From NCBI GenBank assembly GCA_013373375.1, contig JABXHY010000057.1, positions 1-64,000 on the forward strand: a DNA stretch of 64,000 nucleotides, read 5' to 3'. Positions 27,710 to 36,257 of the stretch are shown here, one piece after another; positions within the stretch are counted from its first letter, which is position 1; each line of letters starts with the position of its first letter. The DNA is from Gammaproteobacteria bacterium. GTDB lineage: Bacteria; Pseudomonadota; Gammaproteobacteria; Enterobacterales; Kangiellaceae. The notes beneath the pieces were generated by a model. The model did no database searches and was not told the DNA's origin. It worked only from the letters and a program-made list of their open reading frames with translations. The position numbers and the translations under genes were made by a program.

Positions 27710-29806
27710 TTAGCCTTCAAATCGATATTGCACGTCATCGATATACAAATAAACGTTATAACTGGTTTGTGCCCGATAAAACCAGATGGCGTCCATGGTG
27801 ACACTCGAAGAAGAAATAATGCCATTGCCGCCAACCCAGGCATTCCACTCTGCAGAGTCATCAAGCTTCCATTCGAGATAAGTCCATTGATTGGCTGGAA
27901 TATTTTTCGCGATAGTTCTTTCAGTGCCATCGGAATCATCTACGCCAATCGCTGCTGACAATCCACTGCCACCCGAATACACCCAAAACCCAATGCGGCC
28001 GCCTGCTTTTGACAAAGCAACATTGTTTGAAGACGAACCGCCGCCCGATAAAAATCGAACCTGCCAGTCATCGTTGCTGTAGGAGTTATCCACTAATTTA
28101 ATTTGCTCAGAATAACTGCCGTTACGGCTGATACTAGAAGTGCGTTCTGCGGTGGAATAGGTGGAAATACCTTGTGTTGATCCTGAGTAAGCTGGGGTGT
28201 AAGTAAAGTGGCCTTCGTCAGATTCAAAGCTGTCGAGTATTTTACTTTTGGGATTGGTTGATCCATTAATGCGAGAGTAATAACTGGCCCAGTTCCAATA
28301 AATTCCTGGGTCGGTGTGGTTTTGGCTGGAGTAATGTTGATGACCTTTAATCTGAATACTGCTGGGCAAAACCACAATTCCAGAAGACGCTGAACCACTG
28401 TAAGTTTTGGTACAGTTGATACCCCAGCGTGAACAGAAATGTTTTACTAAATTCGCCGACGCGTTATACATATTACTGGTGTAATACGAGGGATTACTGA
28501 CAAAACCTTCGTGTTCTATTCCTAAAGTGTAACCATTATGTACGCCTACGTGATGCGCTTTTCGGTATTCACGCACCATCTGCGTGATTTGGCCGTCGGA
28601 ACTTCGAATGACATAGTGTGCAGATACCGAGTACGGATTGTTTTTAAACCAAGAAATAGTACCTGCGTAACTGCCCTGAGTAGTATGAATGGTAACAGAG
28701 GAAACTGAATTACTGCCGCGCGAACTGTGATAGGGCGACTGTTGGTACAATGCAGGACCGTAATCGGTACTTAATAGTTGGATCGGCGAATAGTCCTGTA
28801 GATTTTGTTCTGGATGATTTTGTTTAGGACTTTGCTTATGACTCTGCTTATTATTTTGCTGTAGATTGTCAGAGTCGTTTTTTGGCTCGTAAGTTTCTGA
28901 CTGCTTATTAAACTCGTAACCGGGAATTTCTATCTTATCGTTTTCCAAATCCATTTCGAGCATGGGCGCTTTTAATTGCAGCAATGTTTTTTGGTCGAAA
29001 ACTTTTTTCCAATTAACGTTTATTTGTGGCACATGAATGCCTTGATCGTCGACACCTTGTTTTGCCGCTAATAACACATCGTAAACGTAACTGTTGACCG
29101 CGTAGTGATTCATCTGACTTTTACTCAAATTTGACGATTGAAGACCAGACAGTTGTTGCAGAAGAGGTGCCATTTCTTCCAGGGTTGGCGAGAATATAGA
29201 GTGCGCACCTCGCCATTGATCTAACAAGGCTGCTGTCGCCAAAATATTGGTTCGCGGATTTGTTAACACTTTATTGACCGAGACGTTGTAAGCGTTTGCT
29301 GCTTCACTGGCAACGTCACGAAATAATGGAGTATTATGATACAACCCCATTACTCCATAAGCTTTTGGCCGTTCGGTGTGGCCGTGCTGTATTGAACTGG
29401 CAGACTTATGGATAGGGTGCGTGTTACCGTTTGAGTTCTTTGTAAATACCGGAACGTTGTTATTCGACCAGCGGCTTGCACTGTAGGCAATGGCTTCTAA
29501 TAGACCTTCCGGTAATTCGGGAAACGCCATATACGCTTCTTTAAAAAATTGTTGGTACTCAATTCGTTCGTTGTACAGTTGTTGCAGTTTTGTGTTTAAC
29601 CGACTGTCGAACCGCTGCTTTTGTAAAGCGATTTCGAAATCGGAAGCATGCGGCAAAGTTGGTTCTTCAGACAACTCAGAATTTGCATTGTTAGCTGTTT
29701 CGTCCAGGTTTTTGGCAAATAGCGGGGAATGCGTAAGTGCGAGAATAAGCGCGCAGAGTTTAGCGCGATATATCCATCGACGGGTTTCTATTTGGAGTTT
29801 TAACAT
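27710..29806 (-). CDS. secreted N-acetylmuramoyl-L-alanine amidase with transglycosylase-like and C-terminal beta domain
   Basis: 698 residues. Signal peptide (about 1-31). Residues about 80-230 resemble a soluble lytic transglycosylase domain (PEGLLEAIAYSASRW, YGVMGLYH, NPRTNILATAALLDQW), but the expected catalytic Glu position is Ala110. A Gln/Asn/Lys-rich linker follows, then an Amidase_2 domain (about 365-510) with zinc-site residues H374 (IHTT), H489/H491 and H497 in HTDPG. The C-terminal 170 residues form a jelly-roll-like domain (FESDEGHF to YIDDVQY), probably carbohydrate binding. It should cut the amide bond between MurNAc and L-Ala in foreign or own peptidoglycan. It stands alone. 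Confidence 0.87.
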   Translation of the reverse strand: MLKLQIETRRWIYRAKLCALILALTHSPLFAKNLDETANNANSELSEEPTLPHASDFEIALQKQRFDSRLNTKLQQLYNERIEYQQFFKEAYMAFPELPEGLLEAIAYSASRWSNNNVPVFTKNSNGNTHPIHKSASSIQHGHTERPKAYGVMGLYHNTPLFRDVASEAANAYNVSVNKVLTNPRTNILATAALLDQWRGAHSIFSPTLEEMAPLLQQLSGLQSSNLSKSQMNHYAVNSYVYDVLLAAKQGVDDQGIHVPQINVNWKKVFDQKTLLQLKAPMLEMDLENDKIEIPGYEFNKQSETYEPKNDSDNLQQNNKQSHKQSPKQNHPEQNLQDYSPIQLLSTDYGPALYQQSPYHSSRGSNSVSSVTIHTTQGSYAGTISWFKNNPYSVSAHYVIRSSDGQITQMVREYRKAHHVGVHNGYTLGIEHEGFVSNPSYYTSNMYNASANLVKHFCSRWGINCTKTYSGSASSGIVVLPSSIQIKGHQHYSSQNHTDPGIYWNWASYYSRINGSTNPKSKILDSFESDEGHFTYTPAYSGSTQGISTYSTAERTSSISRNGSYSEQIKLVDNSYSNDDWQVRFLSGGGSSSNNVALSKAGGRIGFWVYSGGSGLSAAIGVDDSDGTERTIAKNIPANQWTYLEWKLDDSAEWNAWVGGNGIISSSSVTMDAIWFYRAQTSYNVYLYIDDVQYRFEG

Positions 29807-30419
29807 GATGGGCTCCTCATCATTGGATGGTAGATTGACGTTTGATTTTGAATGGCCGATAGAGCGCTTTTATTGTGGTTTATTAAATATACTGGCAGCG
29901 GGATGACTCTTTCTTTATCCAGACAGTCTTAACTCAAACTGACTTAACCTAAACCGTTTTAACTAAAGGAAAAGACAAGCTAACAGACAAAAGGCAAGTT
30001 AAAGAACAAACTCTCCAGGTTGGTTGTTTTTTGATCTAACGGTCAAGAACTGTTCTACCCGTTAATAACCAAGTGCGTCAATTGCAGTTGGATTAAAAAC
30101 GACAGTTTATTATGAGTCGAGATTGAGTAGGGGGATTATGAACAATTGGACTGAGACTTAAAGCCATGAAAGCTGACTTTTATCTCTAATCAGGCTGCAT
30201 TGAGATGTTGGTAAAACCTTAGTCGTTTTTATCAGAGTTCACTTAAAAACTTTCTAATTCATGGGACGTCGTTGCACTAATATTGTTGGGACGAATAACT
30301 ATTTTAGAAATAATTTGCTAGTTTTATTTTTCCGTGCTATTTAAGCATCTACCCGTTAGAGGGTGCCCCAACCTTCACTCCTTGATGTGCCAAAGCCCCT
30401 CACTCAAGGACATTACTGA
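29807..30419. other. long intergenic region, divergent promoters
   Basis: 613 bases between the leftward amidase and the rightward ATP-grasp cassette. The stretch at about 29930-30010 is rich in short CTTAAC/AACTAAAG/CAAGTTAAAG-like words, but I cannot define an operator. Both promoters must be here. No gene seen. Confidence 0.35.
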
Positions 30420-31859
30420 ATGCACAAAACTCTGTTTGTTGTCGATGACAACAACTCCTCACATCTTCCCAGTGGTGCGATAAGCTTTGCTGATTACTTG
30501 CGCGATTATCCGAAACTTGGAGAGCCCAACACTCGCATTATTAACTTATGTGACACGGCCCGATATTTAAGCCAGGGTTACTATTGTTCACTGTTGGCAG
30601 AAGCTCGACTTCACGTTGCAATTCCTAGTGTAAAAACCATCAACGCGTTGCGTGGAGATGGCGCCTTACTTTGGATTAAACAGCATCAGCTGAAAGGAGA
30701 GGCCGCACCGAGCGAAACGGTTCAGTTGACGTTATGCATGGGCAGTCCTTTGGACGGTCGCTTTGCTTCTATTGCTGCGCGTATTTTTAGAGATTGGCCT
30801 GCGCCTTTGTTAAAAGTTGAGCTTACGCCCGAAAGCAATGGTATTCGGACTCAAGTGCAACGACTGTGCATTAGCGAATTATCTTCAGATGATCAATCCT
30901 CTGCAGTAGACATTCTGTTGCGTAATACCAGTTCGCGCTGGCATAAACAAAAAGGTGGAAAAAAATATCGCTGGGACCTTGCGATGTTGGTTAATAAGAG
31001 CGAAAAAGTTCCTCCCAGTAACAAAGGTGCACTGGATCGTTTTGTAAAAGCAGGAGCTAAATTGGGGATTGCTGTGCACACCGTTGAAGCGCATGAGCTT
31101 GCCAACTTAAATCAGTTTGACGCTTTATTTATTCGTGAGACAACGGCAATCAACCATATAACCTATCAACTGGCTTGTCGTGCTGAAGAACTTGGTTTGG
31201 TTGTGATGGATGATACCAACTCAATTCTACGATGTTGTAATAAAGTGTACTTGCACGACGCTTACAATTATCAAAAAGTTCCGAGTTTAAAAACTGAATT
31301 CATTCTTGATAACACCGAACAAACCCTTAACCATATTGAAAAAGTATTCAACTACCCTTTAGTAATTAAAATGCCAGAAGGGTCATTTTCGAAAGGTGTT
31401 TACAAAGTTAAGACTCGCGCTGACCTGGAAAAACTCACTACCGAGTTGTTGAATGATTCCGCTATGTTATTGGTTCAAGAATATTTATTCACCGATTACG
31501 ACTGGCGTATTGGCATTATAAATGGTCGAGCAGTATATGCTTGTCGCTATTATATGGCGCGTAATCACTGGCAAATCTATAACCATAATTCGTCACGTAA
31601 TTTTTCAGGTGGTTTTGATGCGTTACCAACCTTTGAAGTTCCTCCTCAAGTGTTAAAGGCTGCTCTAAAAGCTGCTGCGGTTATTGGAAATGGCTTATAC
31701 GGTGTGGACCTTAAAGAAGTGAATGGTAAAGCTTTCGTGCTCGAAGTAAATGATAATCCGAGTATCGACCATAATGTCGAAGATGCGTATCTGGGTGACG
31801 AACTTTATATGCAAATTATGGGTGAGTTTTTACGCCGATTAGAACAACGCGGTCAGTGA
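30420..31859 (+). CDS. RimK-like ATP-grasp ligase with N-terminal RLAN domain
   Basis: 479 residues, cytoplasmic. The N-terminal RLAN domain (about 1-160; LFVVDDNN, RIINLCDTARYLSQGYYCSL) precedes a linker and an ATP-grasp domain (about 200-475). ATP-grasp motifs: YPLVIKMPEGSFSKGVYKV (ATP-binding Lys and glycine loop), VQEYLFTDYDWRIGI and FVLEVNDNPSID (metal-binding Glu/Asn). ATP-grasp amidoligases of the RimK type join an amino acid or peptide carboxylate to an amine. Published domain analyses link RLAN proteins with GNAT and peptidase partners in possible peptide synthesis or protein tagging, which matches this locus. First gene of a tight three-gene unit; AAGGA lies before the ATG. Confidence 0.9.
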   Translation: MHKTLFVVDDNNSSHLPSGAISFADYLRDYPKLGEPNTRIINLCDTARYLSQGYYCSLLAEARLHVAIPSVKTINALRGDGALLWIKQHQLKGEAAPSETVQLTLCMGSPLDGRFASIAARIFRDWPAPLLKVELTPESNGIRTQVQRLCISELSSDDQSSAVDILLRNTSSRWHKQKGGKKYRWDLAMLVNKSEKVPPSNKGALDRFVKAGAKLGIAVHTVEAHELANLNQFDALFIRETTAINHITYQLACRAEELGLVVMDDTNSILRCCNKVYLHDAYNYQKVPSLKTEFILDNTEQTLNHIEKVFNYPLVIKMPEGSFSKGVYKVKTRADLEKLTTELLNDSAMLLVQEYLFTDYDWRIGIINGRAVYACRYYMARNHWQIYNHNSSRNFSGGFDALPTFEVPPQVLKAALKAAAVIGNGLYGVDLKEVNGKAFVLEVNDNPSIDHNVEDAYLGDELYMQIMGEFLRRLEQRGQ

Positions 31860-32992
31860 AAATGAACGTAGAAACATTTTTACATAATAGTTTAATTAAT
31901 AGCCGTGATTTTTTCAGTTGCGATTATACGAGTGCACGACTGAAATTTTTAAGTGCTGTAGAAAACCTGAAACTGCCTCATTCCAAACAAAGTTGGCATT
32001 TAAATTCTGAACTTTGCTGTGACACTGTTTGGATCGGTCCCAGTAATGCCAATAACTTGTTGGTGATGATCAGTGGCACTCATGGTGTCGAAGGTTATTG
32101 TGGGAGCGCTGTGCAAAGTTTTATTGTCGAAGGTGTCATCAATGGCTTTTTCAAGATACCCGATGACTGCGCTATTTTATTGATTCACGCTCTTAATCCA
32201 TGGGGCATGCATTACTACCGTCGTTGTGATCAAGAGGGCATTGATCTCAATCGTAACTTTATTGACTTCAATCAAACTTTGATAGAAAACTCTGAGTTTA
32301 CCAACTATCTTGAACAGTTGGCTTCCGTTGAATCGTCTGTTCGTTTTGAAAAGTTTAAGCAGTTGGCGAATGAAGTAGGTCAACAGTTATTTGATGAGCA
32401 GTTTAGTGGCGGACAATATCACTGTAATTGGGGGCCGTTTTACGGTGGTCAACAACCCTCTTGGTCAAATCAGGTGATTGAATCGATCATAAAAGAGTAC
32501 AAGCTTAGTGACAAACTACTGGTGGTTCTAGATGTTCACTCTGGACTTGGTCCATTTGGTTTTGGAGAATTGATTAGCGATCACACGCCTGATACAGCGG
32601 GTTTTGAATTCGCAGAGAAACTGTTTGGTCCAGCCGCGGCTCAAACCTTACTTGGCGATTCATTTTCGGTGACTAAACGAGGTTTGCTGGATTATCGTTG
32701 GCATAAGCTAATGCAAAAACAGGGCTGCTTTTTAACGTTGGAGTTCGGAAGCTACGGAACTGCTGCTTTATTTAAAGTTATTCTGGATGACCATATTGCT
32801 TGGCGTGGTGAAAAGGGTGTGTCAAAAGAAGAATTGAATTTGCAAGCGCAAAAGATGTTGCAACACTTTTGCCCTGAACAACATATGTGGCAACAAGCGG
32901 TGCTATTCAAAAGCTGGCAGGTAGTAGAACAAATTTTTGTAGCATTTTCTGAGAATTCAGATTATTCGGAGTTTCAAAATGGCAAAAGTTAA
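31856..32992 (+). CDS. DUF2817 (M14 carboxypeptidase-like) protein
   Basis: 378 residues, cytoplasmic. Zinc-peptidase features of the M14/succinylglutamate desuccinylase superfamily: GTHGVEGYCGS (first zinc ligand His and Glu), the NPWGMHYYRRCDQEGIDLNRNF segment and VLDVHSGLGPFG with the later His ligand. The family is annotated DUF2817 and its substrate is unknown. A GTG start at 31856 overlaps the ATP-grasp stop codon; ATG 31862 is an alternative six bases on. Overlap on both sides suggests translational coupling. It could hydrolyse the amide made by the upstream ligase, or trim its substrate. Confidence 0.85.
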   Translation: MKMNVETFLHNSLINSRDFFSCDYTSARLKFLSAVENLKLPHSKQSWHLNSELCCDTVWIGPSNANNLLVMISGTHGVEGYCGSAVQSFIVEGVINGFFKIPDDCAILLIHALNPWGMHYYRRCDQEGIDLNRNFIDFNQTLIENSEFTNYLEQLASVESSVRFEKFKQLANEVGQQLFDEQFSGGQYHCNWGPFYGGQQPSWSNQVIESIIKEYKLSDKLLVVLDVHSGLGPFGFGELISDHTPDTAGFEFAEKLFGPAAAQTLLGDSFSVTKRGLLDYRWHKLMQKQGCFLTLEFGSYGTAALFKVILDDHIAWRGEKGVSKEELNLQAQKMLQHFCPEQHMWQQAVLFKSWQVVEQIFVAFSENSDYSEFQNGKS

Positions 32993-34226
32993 CTCTAGCA
33001 ATAATGCTATAACGGCGATGCAAGATGCCTTTTTAGAAAAGAATGAAACAGCGGCTTTAGTTGAAGAAGCTGTATTAAGTGAGAAAACTGCATTGATTGA
33101 AAATGACGTGTTGACTAAGCAAACCGTGCTAATTAAAAAGGCTACGTTATCGGATTTGGACTCATTGTTAGTACTGGAAGCGGCAAGTTTTAATTCCGAC
33201 CGTTTAAGTCGACGCAGCTTTAAGCATCATATTCAATCGGACAACTCGAGCTTACAAGTTATTCATGAAGAAAATCAACAATGTATTGCTTATGGTCTGG
33301 TTCTGTACCATCAAGGTACTCGATTAGCTCGACTTTATTCTTTGGCGGTTAGCCAAGAATATCAAGGTCAAAAATTAGGATTGAAACTATTAACACAACT
33401 CGAAGTTTTGGCGGCTGATAACGAACGCCATTACATGAGACTTGAAGTCGCAAAAAATAACGATAAAGCAATTGCTCTGTATCAAGCAAATGGCTATCGA
33501 ATTTTTGGTGAATATCAAGATTATTATGATGATCACGGTGACGCACTTCGTATGCAAAAGCGAATTCGAAAACCACGCGATCAAGGCATACATCGTCATA
33601 TCCCCTGGTATCGTCAGTCAACTGAGTTTACGTGTGGACCGGCCGCCTTACAAATGGCAATGGCGAGTTTGTCCGATAATTTTAAATGCTCACTAGAAAA
33701 CGAGTTGGATATTTGGCGGGAAGCGACCACCATTTATATGACATCAGGCCACGGAGGTTGTCATCCTTTTGGATTAGCCCTTGCTGCGAACAATCGAGGT
33801 TTTTCTGCCGATGTTTGGCTGAGTACTTCACAACCTTTATTTGTTGATGGCGTGCGTTCTGACCATAAAAAACAAATTATGGAAACGGTACATCATCATT
33901 TTTATCAGCAGTGCCAAGCATCTAAAATCAACATCTATGAAAAACCTTTGAGTTTTGATGATATTGTTAAAGCGTTAGACAATAACAAAGCAGTTTTGAT
34001 CTTAGTGAGCACCTATCGATTAGATGGGAAGAAGGCGCCGCACTGGGTAGTGGTGACCGGTATGGACAATGACTGTTTGTTCGTTCACGATCCGGACCAA
34101 GATGAGCCTACTCAAACGTCTTTTGATTGTCAGCATATTCCGATTGCTCATGAAGATTTCGAACGCATGTCTGCGTTTGGTAGTCAGCGTATTAAGGTGG
34201 GGTTAATATTAAAGGCATTAAAATAA
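32979..34226 (+). CDS. GNAT acetyltransferase / peptidase C39-like fusion protein
   Basis: 415 residues. After a Leu/Thr/Glu-rich N-terminal stretch (about 1-50) comes a GNAT domain (about 51-190; LYSLAVSQEYQGQKLGLKLL is the acetyl-CoA loop, followed by VAKNNDKAIALYQANGYRIF). Then a papain-fold C39-like domain (about 205-412) has RQSTEFTCGPAALQMAM, with oxyanion Gln213 and nucleophile Cys219, and PHWVVVTG with His355; an Asp follows in HDPD. The same fusion occurs in other proteobacteria beside RLAN/RimK proteins. It overlaps the DUF2817 gene by 14 bases and has its own GGAG site. It could acetylate and cleave the peptide product of the cassette (inference). Confidence 0.88.
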   Translation: MAKVNSSNNAITAMQDAFLEKNETAALVEEAVLSEKTALIENDVLTKQTVLIKKATLSDLDSLLVLEAASFNSDRLSRRSFKHHIQSDNSSLQVIHEENQQCIAYGLVLYHQGTRLARLYSLAVSQEYQGQKLGLKLLTQLEVLAADNERHYMRLEVAKNNDKAIALYQANGYRIFGEYQDYYDDHGDALRMQKRIRKPRDQGIHRHIPWYRQSTEFTCGPAALQMAMASLSDNFKCSLENELDIWREATTIYMTSGHGGCHPFGLALAANNRGFSADVWLSTSQPLFVDGVRSDHKKQIMETVHHHFYQQCQASKINIYEKPLSFDDIVKALDNNKAVLILVSTYRLDGKKAPHWVVVTGMDNDCLFVHDPDQDEPTQTSFDCQHIPIAHEDFERMSAFGSQRIKVGLILKALK

Positions 34227-34423
34227 GAGAAATACTCTCAATTAGTTGTTGCAGAATAGTTGCTTGAAAATGAAAAGTGGTCCTATGAGCGCAGTAGTAT
34301 CGTTTATATTAATTACTCCGAATAATGTAATTATTTCGCTAGATACTCATGAAGTCATAATTTATTCTGAAAGTTCATCAATATACTAATTAATTTTTAT
34401 TTTTAGTGAGTTAAGGCGTAAAA

Positions 34424-34768
34424 ATGAAAATAAAATTTGCGGTTCTATTTACTCTAGTGCTGACCGGGTGTGTCTCCTCGGAGCTAAGAATTTTAGACTT
34501 TCAATCACGTTGTGAGTTGATAGGATTTGATCGAGAGTCGAAAGAGGGTAAGGCTTGTGTATTAGAATTAGAAAAAGAATATGTTTCTGCGGTTAATCAG
34601 CCTAAGTCTGGAGATGGAAAAAACTTTAAAAGTAGTAATATTAATGAGCTCCCTTCTGTGAACCGTAATTCATGTCTTTTTAATCCTTCTAATAACCGTT
34701 ATGAGACTTGCTTTCATGTTACCGCTGGTGGCTCTTGTGCACATTTTGGTTCTGCTTGTACTCCATAG
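34424..34768 (+). CDS. small hypothetical lipoprotein
   Basis: 114 residues. Signal ends LVLTGC, a good lipobox, so the protein should be lipid-anchored. The mature part has six more cysteines, including the C-terminal SCLFNP, TCFHVT and SCAHFGSACTP, which suggests disulfides in the periplasm or at the surface. No family recognised. It stands alone between the GNAT-C39 gene and a leftward pair. Confidence 0.65.
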   Translation: MKIKFAVLFTLVLTGCVSSELRILDFQSRCELIGFDRESKEGKACVLELEKEYVSAVNQPKSGDGKNFKSSNINELPSVNRNSCLFNPSNNRYETCFHVTAGGSCAHFGSACTP

Positions 34769-34876
34769 CTAAAACAAATTTCTTCAATAGTTTCAGTTTT
34801 AATTGCTGTAGCACATCGTATAGGTATGTGTTACAAAGTAACAGTATCCTGCTTATTTATAAAGTTAGTTTACTAG

Positions 34877-35155
34877 CTAACTAAAAGCTTGAGTTAAAGA
34901 TTTTTCTAATTCCTTTTCGATGGTTCCTTTCATCGCTTTTAATAAAAAGCCAAGCTTTACTTCGACGGTGACTTGTTGCTCTTGAAGTGTAATTAAACCC
35001 TTGGCACCACTGCGTTCAAAACTCAATCGATTGTCATCGAGCCATTTCGTGGAAAGGCCCAGGTCTGTTTCTAGCTGTTGTGTCAATTCATCGACTTTGG
35101 AGCGCGCTTCTTGCTGCGTCATTTGATGACTCTTTGATAATTGAATATCTGCCAT
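34877..35155 (-). CDS. polyhydroxyalkanoic acid system family protein
   Basis: 92 residues. The pattern ADIQLSKSHQMTQQEARSKV, a central (L/V)-x-F-x-R-x-G-A-x-G-x-I strand block and an amphipathic LGFLLKAMKGTIEKELEKSL tail match the family annotated as PHA granule-region / polyhydroxyalkanoic acid system protein. Its true role is unclear and no phaC or phasin lies nearby. I chose the ATG at 35155, six bases after AAAGGA, over an ATG five codons upstream whose own site is poor. Confidence 0.75.
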   Translation of the reverse strand: MADIQLSKSHQMTQQEARSKVDELTQQLETDLGLSTKWLDDNRLSFERSGAKGLITLQEQQVTVEVKLGFLLKAMKGTIEKELEKSLTQAFS

Positions 35156-35221
35156 GAAAAATCCTTTCATTTCAAATGAGCTGCATTTTTTAAAACGCAG
35201 CTTTGATTAAATTATAATTAT

Positions 35222-35902
35222 TTAGCTCGCTGGTGCTTCTGACTGTTCGCCTCTTGCCAATGCAAGATCTTTACGTAACTCTTTTGCATAGATGTAGGAT
35301 AGCACCAAAAATACAACGTCAATAATTAATCCTGCAACAGCGGTTGGCAGGGTCATAAAGATTACCCAGTTACTCGACGAAATCGCGATGCCGATCAATA
35401 CCAAGTTCCATGAAATGGACAGAGTAAGTGTCGCGGTTAGCAGGCGAAAACGAGCACGTTTTTGAGTGAGTAAAACGATACCTGACGTTAAGTAAAGAAT
35501 AGATATGATGAGCTTTACCATACCTAAATAGGGTGTTAATTCGATGTACCATTTGGGCAAATTAAGCGCTTGGTCTATCATTTTATCTGCAAACTCAATT
35601 CCTAGTATTTCGTGTTTCTCTTGTTTTTCGTCATCTGATAAACCGTTATTAGACTCATTCGACTCAAGTTTAAATGGGTTTTGCTCCGTATTCGAATCGT
35701 CCTTGTTCTCCGGAGAACTCTTTGCTCTTTCATCTTTTATTTGTATCGAAACGTCTTGCAGTTCCTCTCGCATTTCTTCATAGTTTGGCGAAGCCATCTC
35801 GCTTGCACCGCCGAGAATTCCCATTGCGCCAAAAATAATCATAATGATTCCTATGACCTTCATCCAGGTCGGGCGATATGAAATAGTATCCACAGGCGTC
35901 AT
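35222..35902 (-). CDS. hypothetical membrane protein
   Basis: 226 residues with four predicted transmembrane helices (about 15-33, 126-146, 153-172 and 180-205). A long charged Ser/Asn/Glu-rich loop (about 45-110) lies between the first and second. No family recognised. It sits 66 bases upstream of the PHA-system gene on the same strand and may be co-transcribed. AAGGAATACAT before the ATG gives an acceptable ribosome-binding site. Confidence 0.65.
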   Translation of the reverse strand: MTPVDTISYRPTWMKVIGIIMIIFGAMGILGGASEMASPNYEEMREELQDVSIQIKDERAKSSPENKDDSNTEQNPFKLESNESNNGLSDDEKQEKHEILGIEFADKMIDQALNLPKWYIELTPYLGMVKLIISILYLTSGIVLLTQKRARFRLLTATLTLSISWNLVLIGIAISSSNWVIFMTLPTAVAGLIIDVVFLVLSYIYAKELRKDLALARGEQSEAPAS

Positions 35903-36257
35903 ATGTATTCCTTTTGTACAAATTGTAAAGTATCAATTGGTTGGAAAGTTTACCTTCTTAAGCCTGATTAGTCACCGATTTGCCATAATCCTTACAGTCG
36001 CACGGAAGATGAGATACATACTGAAAAAAGTTCGAATAAGTGTATAAACTATAGTTTAGAACGAAAAATGAACAGATTAACTGCGTATTTGCTATAAATA
36101 AATACAAAGTTCATAAATAGGCATTTACCTCCTTACAAATTGTTTGTAAGTGATCCGCTCTCTTCTACATCTTGACCCTAAATCTAGACTTTGAGCTTTA
36201 TTCTGATAGTCTAGCTGTCAATTCACTTCGCATTGACAAAAATTAGAAAAATAATAT
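35903..36257. other. intergenic region, divergent promoters
   Basis: 355 AT-rich bases between the leftward membrane protein and the rightward histidine kinase. No gene, repeat or hairpin that I can support. A TTGACA at 36234 lies too close to the kinase start to be its -35. Confidence 0.3.

Noticed and set aside
34877..35155. PHA-synthesis operon
   Set aside because: Only a single PHA-system family protein is present; no synthase, depolymerase or phasin gene is seen around it.
36234..36257. TTGACA as -35 of the 7TMR-DISM kinase promoter
   Set aside because: The matching -10 would fall on the start codon, leaving no leader.
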